Shown: positions 59,400-64,000 of the stretch, piece by piece | Layout of the letters: each line of letters begins with the position of its first letter | How positions within the stretch are numbered: position 1 is the first letter of the stretch | Assembly (NCBI RefSeq): GCF_949987535.1 | Contig: NC_080078.1 | Location: forward strand, 51,982,207 to 52,046,206 | Direction: 5' to 3' | Length of the DNA: 64,000 bases | From: Balaenoptera acutorostrata | Taxonomy: Eukaryota > Chordata > Mammalia > Artiodactyla > Balaenopteridae | Notes under the pieces: generated by a model | The model's database searches: none | What the model saw: only the letters and a program-made list of their open reading frames with translations | What the model was told of the DNA's origin: nothing | Made by a program: the position numbers and the translations under genes

Positions 59400-60375
59400 G
59401 AGAATGAATCCCAGGAAAGAGAGGAGGAAAAGTTGTAAAGGGGGCATTTATAGCGAGCAGAGCTGTAAGAATTTAATAAACAATGCCTTTCATTGAAATA
59501 AGTAGAAGTCACTGTTTCTTTAAAGATTCCTTGACCCAAAGGGTATTTTGAAATATTAATGTTTTCAATAATAATTAATGAATAGTGTTTGGATTTTTAT
59601 TAAAGCTGGATTCTTAAAACATGGCATGTTGCTGAAATTTGTTTACTTCATTAAACATTTAAGATTCTTATACAATAAAGAAGAAGAAAATCTGCCTGGT
59701 CCTCTGATACTTGACAATAAAACTCCTAGCTATGGTTCTCACTTTCATTATAGAGCAAGCTGGAATGGGCTGGGAGAAGTGGCAGCGAATGCGATGATGT
59801 CACTACAAAATCCTTTATAGTCAGGATTTTTTTCCCCCAAATGTGACACTTTTTCAGCATGTAAAAGTCTTGGGGGGGAAGCCTGAAGTGGAGAGAAACG
59901 AAATATGTGTTTGGCCTTCAGTCTGAAAGTCATTCAGGCAGAAAGTTTTGTGCAGGAATAGAGGAGGTGGGGGATTTTCCAGATTAAAAATATAATAAAA
60001 CTAAAAAAGTAACTACGTCAGTGATGCAGGCTCAACTGTAGGCAACAGCTCTGTGGCAGTCACAGGGGAGGACTGGCTTGGTATTCTGAATTTTCAGCTG
60101 CTGATGCCCCACGTTGACATCTTTAAAAATTACACAGTAGAGGATAGAGTCAGACTGATTCAAAGCATCACAGAAAATACCACAGGCTCTACAGGATTAT
60201 GCTGTGGTGACGGTAGCATTTCTCATTCTCCTGTGCTTATGTTAAAAAGATGCTGTTTGAGAGCTTCTTCATCTTGCTCTGGGAAAGGTAGCAGAGTCTA
60301 ATTTAGAAAACATAAACATTGGATAAATATATAAGTCTACTCAGGAAAACCAGACATCCTTAAATGTATTTTAAT
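59400..60375. other. Upstream flank of SNAP25, no recognised element
   Basis: AT-rich, with a homeodomain-like ATAATTAAT at 59571-59579. Otherwise featureless. Confidence 0.4.
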
Positions 60376-60393
60376 AGGATAATGAGATTTTTT

Positions 60394-60734
60394 TTTTTTC
60401 TTTTTTTTCTGGCTGGGTTGGGTCTTCCTTTCTGCGTGCAGGGTTTCTCTAGTTGCAGAGAACAGGGTCCACTCTTGGTTGAGGTGCACGGGCCTCTCCC
60501 ACTGCAGAGCATGGGCTCTAGGTGCACAGGCTTCAGTAGTTGCAGCATGCGAGCCCTAGAGCATGCGGGCTTCAGTAGTTCTGGCACACGGGCTCTAGAG
60601 CGCAGGCTCAGTAGTTGTGGCGCACGGGCCCAGTTGCTCCGTGGCATATGGGATTTTCCCGGACCAGGGATCAAACCTGTGTCCCCTGCATTGGCAGGCA
60701 GACTCCCAGCCACTGCGCCACCAGGAAAGTCCCT
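60394..60734 (-). mobile_element. CHR-1-type SINE
   Basis: A reverse-complement copy with the longer CHR-1 body containing two 'gcttcagtagtt' modules, ending CCACCAGGAAAGTCCC. It is flanked by GATAATGAGATTTTTT at 60378-60393 and 60735-60750. Older than the CHR-2 copies, judging by CpG decay. Confidence 0.92.
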
Positions 60735-60759
60735 GATAATGAGATTTTTTTTCCCCCTA

Positions 60760-61915
60760 GTGTTTTCTCATTGCTTGATTAAAAAAAAAAAAAAATCCAT
60801 AGTCATCTTTGCCAGTAGGGAACCAGCAGATTTATGTTATTCAGGGTCTATAAAGGCCTAAGCCATACAGAGAAGAAAGGTGATGGAAAATTCACTCTGA
60901 AATGATTCAGCTCTTGTGAGTTATTTCTACAAAGATCCAACGTGTAGAGTAACGAATGCTTAGGAACTCATTTGATGAGTAATGAGAAAATGACCTGCTC
61001 TGCTGGAAGGATATTTACACTATGCTAATGTAGTCTCTGAAAGCTTTTTCTGGTAGACCATGCCCCAAAGTACTCTGGTTTGCAACAACTCCAGATCTAA
61101 GATATTTAGCTTGTATCTCCCAGGTAAGGAGCAAGATGCATGGTTGACTCAATAATTACAACTTCATGAAGAATAATTATAAAAGTTTTTATAAAATGTT
61201 GTAAGATCTTTCCAAAGTCAGTTTGCAAGTAGTTTAGAACTAGCCCAGCTCAGAACCCCGTTCTCCAAGGTCCTCCTTTGGGTCATGCCAGGCACCCTGT
61301 GACAATATTTCGAAACATTGTGAGGGCACAAGAAAACACAATTTGACAGATCAACTGTTTTAATTCCTTGGGTTTTTTTCCCACATGGTTTGCTTGCCAC
61401 TTTCTCTTTATATGTTCTTCTAGCCCTTATCCCAGCCCCCAACCCATTTATAGATAGTGACCTAAGAGTACCTGGGGAAAACTTAAATGCTGTAGATCTA
61501 AACTCCTTTTTCCCCTGAAGCCTCTGAGGCAGAGACATATCCTGTAAGAGGTAAAAGCAGAACTAGGAATATTGATTTCTGTTTCTGGCTTGCCATGTTG
61601 AGAAAAAATAAGACTGCACACCAGAATTTTAAATAACACCTCGTTCCTTACTAAGAACAGCAGTGCAGGATGGAAGGAGAGGAGTGCTCAGCAGCCAGAT
61701 GCTGGGTGCTTTCAAACTCCTGTCCCTTAATGCATCAAAATTATAGGGTCTCTTTTGTATGTGAATGCATCCCAGGACCCTCTCCAATACTGAGATATGC
61801 AGGTGGTCAAGTAGGGAGGAAGAACCCTGTGACAGTCAGGGACAGAGGGAAGGAGAAAATAGTAGTTGAAATGAGCAAACTTCTAAAAGGCTATTTGAAA
61901 GGGATCACAGTATTC
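60760..61915. other. Upstream flank, no recognised element
   Basis: No repeat blocks recognised. The open frames are short and unassigned. Confidence 0.4.
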
Positions 61916-61919
61916 CTTT

Positions 61920-62080
61920 AGCAAGTCTTTCAAGAATCTTATTAGCTCTCTAAGCTCTCTGTACCTCAGTCATCTCATAGGTAAAATGGGGACAGTAATT
62001 ATAACCAACCCACAAATAAATTGTGAAGTCTTGGTTAAATAAATCTCTCAGTTTGATGATACTTTTAACTTTTCCTCTGA
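61920..62080 (+). repeat. MIR SINE fragment
   Basis: 'ctctaagctctctgtacctcagtcatctcataggtaaaatggggacagtaat' is the MIR core. Confidence 0.65.
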
Positions 62081-62179
62081 GTAGTGAAATGTAACTCTGC
62101 TTTCATATGAAGGGTTGATTTTTTTTCATTAGCTACTAATGAAATATGTAACAATGAATGGCTCTGGGCCTTGGTTGCT

Positions 62180-62382
62180 TCATCTGTATTAGTTCATTCA
62201 TTTACTCAACATTTACCTGCCGTATGCTTGGCACTGGAATATATTGGGATTTAAGTAAAACAGAGGAGGGAACTAAGGATTAGAGAGGTAAAATAACCTG
62301 ACCAAGGGCACAGCTAATAAATGGTACAGCTGGAATTTGAACACCAGGGCCCAAGCTCATAATCACTGTGCTTTAGTGACTC
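62180..62382 (-). repeat. MIR SINE
   Basis: Reverse-complement MIR: 'acatttacctgccgtatgcttggcactgg', 'gaactaaggattagagaggt' and 'ccaagctcataatcactgtgc'. Confidence 0.75.
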
Positions 62383-62388
62383 TGCCAG

Positions 62389-62498
62389 GCTCATTGGACT
62401 TAGCCCATCTGTATCTCTCCAGAGAAACAGAACCAATAGAATATGTATATATATCTAGACACACACATTCTCTCTCCCCCATACTACCCTCCCCCTCT

Positions 62499-62547
<49 letters not shown>

Positions 62548-62985
62548 AAGGGATTTCTTATAAGGAATTGACTCATGTGATTATGGAGGCTGACAAGTCT
62601 CAAGACCTGCAGGGTGAGTCAAGCTGGAGACCCAAGACACCAAGCCAATGGTGGTATATAGTTCTAGACCAAAGGCCAGCAGGCTCAAGACCCATTGTTT
62701 CAGTTTGAATCTGAAGGCAGGAAAAAGCCAGTGTCCCAGTATAAAGGAAGCCAGGCAAGAGGAATTCTCTCTTACTCAGGGGAGAATCAGCCTTTTTGTT
62801 CTACTCAGGGCTTTAGCTGATTGGATGAGGCCCACCACATTAGCGAGGGCAATCTGCTTCATCGGTCTATTGATTTAAGTGTTAATCTCATCCAAAGACA
62901 CTCTCATAGAAATGTTTGACCAAATATCTGGGCACCCTGAGGCTCAGTCAAGTTGACAGACAAAATTAACCATCACACTCTCCCT
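62389..62985. mobile_element. Medium-reiteration interspersed repeat with internal (AT)n
   Basis: I recognise the blocks 'tctccagagaaacagaaccaatag', 'aaggaattgactcatgtgattatggaggctgacaag', 'gctgattggatgaggcccacca' and 'gtcaagttgacagacaaaattaaccatcac' as a common mammalian repeat, but cannot name the family with confidence (LTR-like). Confidence 0.6.
62501..62544. repeat. (AT)22 microsatellite
   Basis: Pure AT alternation, 22 units, inside the repeat at 62389-62985. Confidence 0.96.
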
Positions 62986-62989
62986 TCAC

Positions 62990-64000
62990 AGCTAACCTCA
63001 ACATGTTGTGGCTTGTGTATGACTATTTTCATTAGCAGCTTTAGGGTTCCACTTGCTAATGGGATGAGTCTATGGATCACTGACCACAAAGTGTGGTTGG
63101 GGCGAATTTCAAGAGAGGATCTAGGCTGGCAAGATGATTACCTGGAGCAAACAGAAGAAACATATTCCAAATAAAAGAGTGCCAAGTACAATCAAGAAAG
63201 GAATTTAGAGATCAATATTTAATAAGGAGCATAAATAAGAATTGGGTCAGAAGATGCACTCAAAATATACTTGAGAGAGTCAGCCAGAAGTCAGAACAGA
63301 ACATCAATGTCAACTACTGGTTTTGAGGGGATGATATGAGATCTTAAGTCAGAATTGATTCCAAGAGCCAGGAACTCTGGCAGTGAAAATCAGGTTGAGA
63401 TGGGTTGATGTGAATAATTCAGGATATGGCTGGGATGGAGCAAGGCTATCTGGCACAATTCTATTAGTGTTGACGGTGAAGAGCAGTGCAGTTCTGCCAG
63501 CCAACAGGTACCAGGCTGGACAAGGCACTCTAATATCTCAGCAGATAGCATCAATGATCTCTTGGTCATAACCAATGGACTTCCCATCTTTTTAACCTCT
63601 GACTTCACTTGACAATTTGTACCACTCATTCCATTTCTTAAAGTGCTCTATCAGGTGCTCTCACCTGTTTCTCCCTTTTTTGTTGGCTCCTCGTTTTCCA
63701 TAGCAGATGGGTTGAAGCAGTAAAATTGCGGTGCCCAGCAGGTTAAGCTGGACATTTCCCTGAGCCCCACACAAACCCTCTGGGAGCTCCATATGTCCAT
63801 GGATCATGTCCTGACTCTCCACCACGAAAACTTTGGTACTCTAAGTCAAAGAGAAGAATATTGAATAGTTCACGTTTGTACAAATTGTAAAACACTGTCA
63901 CACACGTGATCTCATTATATTCTCACCATTCTCTGAGATATGTGTAAAAGTAATTATTATTTTAATCCCAGTTAATACATGAGAATTCTGATTGATTTTC
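62990..64000. other. Upstream flank, no recognised element
   Basis: Unique-looking sequence to the window end. No upstream neighbour gene was seen. Confidence 0.4.

Noticed and set aside
58947..59447. 166-codon minus-strand frame
   Set aside because: It contains a serine/leucine run encoded by the (GA)n microsatellite. Not protein-like.

Overview
The window is mammalian nuclear DNA, almost certainly from a cetacean (whale or dolphin). At least six well-preserved tRNA-derived SINEs of the CHR-2 type, two older CHR-1-type copies and one short CHR-family copy are present, several with intact target-site duplications. No bovine BovB or Bov-tA elements were seen. MIR, L2, L1, MER5A-like, hAT and MLT1-type fossils complete a typical eutherian intron landscape.

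The only protein-coding gene recognised is SNAP25, on the minus strand and running right to left. Exon 1 (non-coding, about 57714-57861) has its promoter immediately to the right, in a GC-rich region. Exon 2 (5051-5186) carries the ATG and codons 1-24. Exon 3 (3085-3126) carries codons 25-38. The rest of the gene lies beyond the left edge. The first intron is about 52.5 kb and fills most of the window, so nearly all open reading frames here are chance or repeat-derived.

The regulatory region at about 56.9-59.1 kb is the most informative part. In transcription order it holds an octamer motif, a G-quadruplex-prone G5 repeat, an alternating purine/pyrimidine (Z-DNA-prone) tract, an AP-1 site, a GC-rich purine tract, a TATA-like box, a perfect CRE, a YY1-like start region and exon 1. 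About 0.7-0.8 kb into intron 1, in a second CpG-rich patch, are two RE1/NRSE-like silencer sites about 50 bp apart. That fits SNAP25 as a neuron-specific gene silenced by REST in other cells. The tandem RE1 pair is the best finding.

The rest of intron 1 is a mosaic of retroelements and unique sequence. Every L1 fragment I could orient (seven) lies in the sense direction of SNAP25, while the oriented LTR remnants (six) lie antisense. No bacterial-type system, CRISPR array or new gene family was seen.
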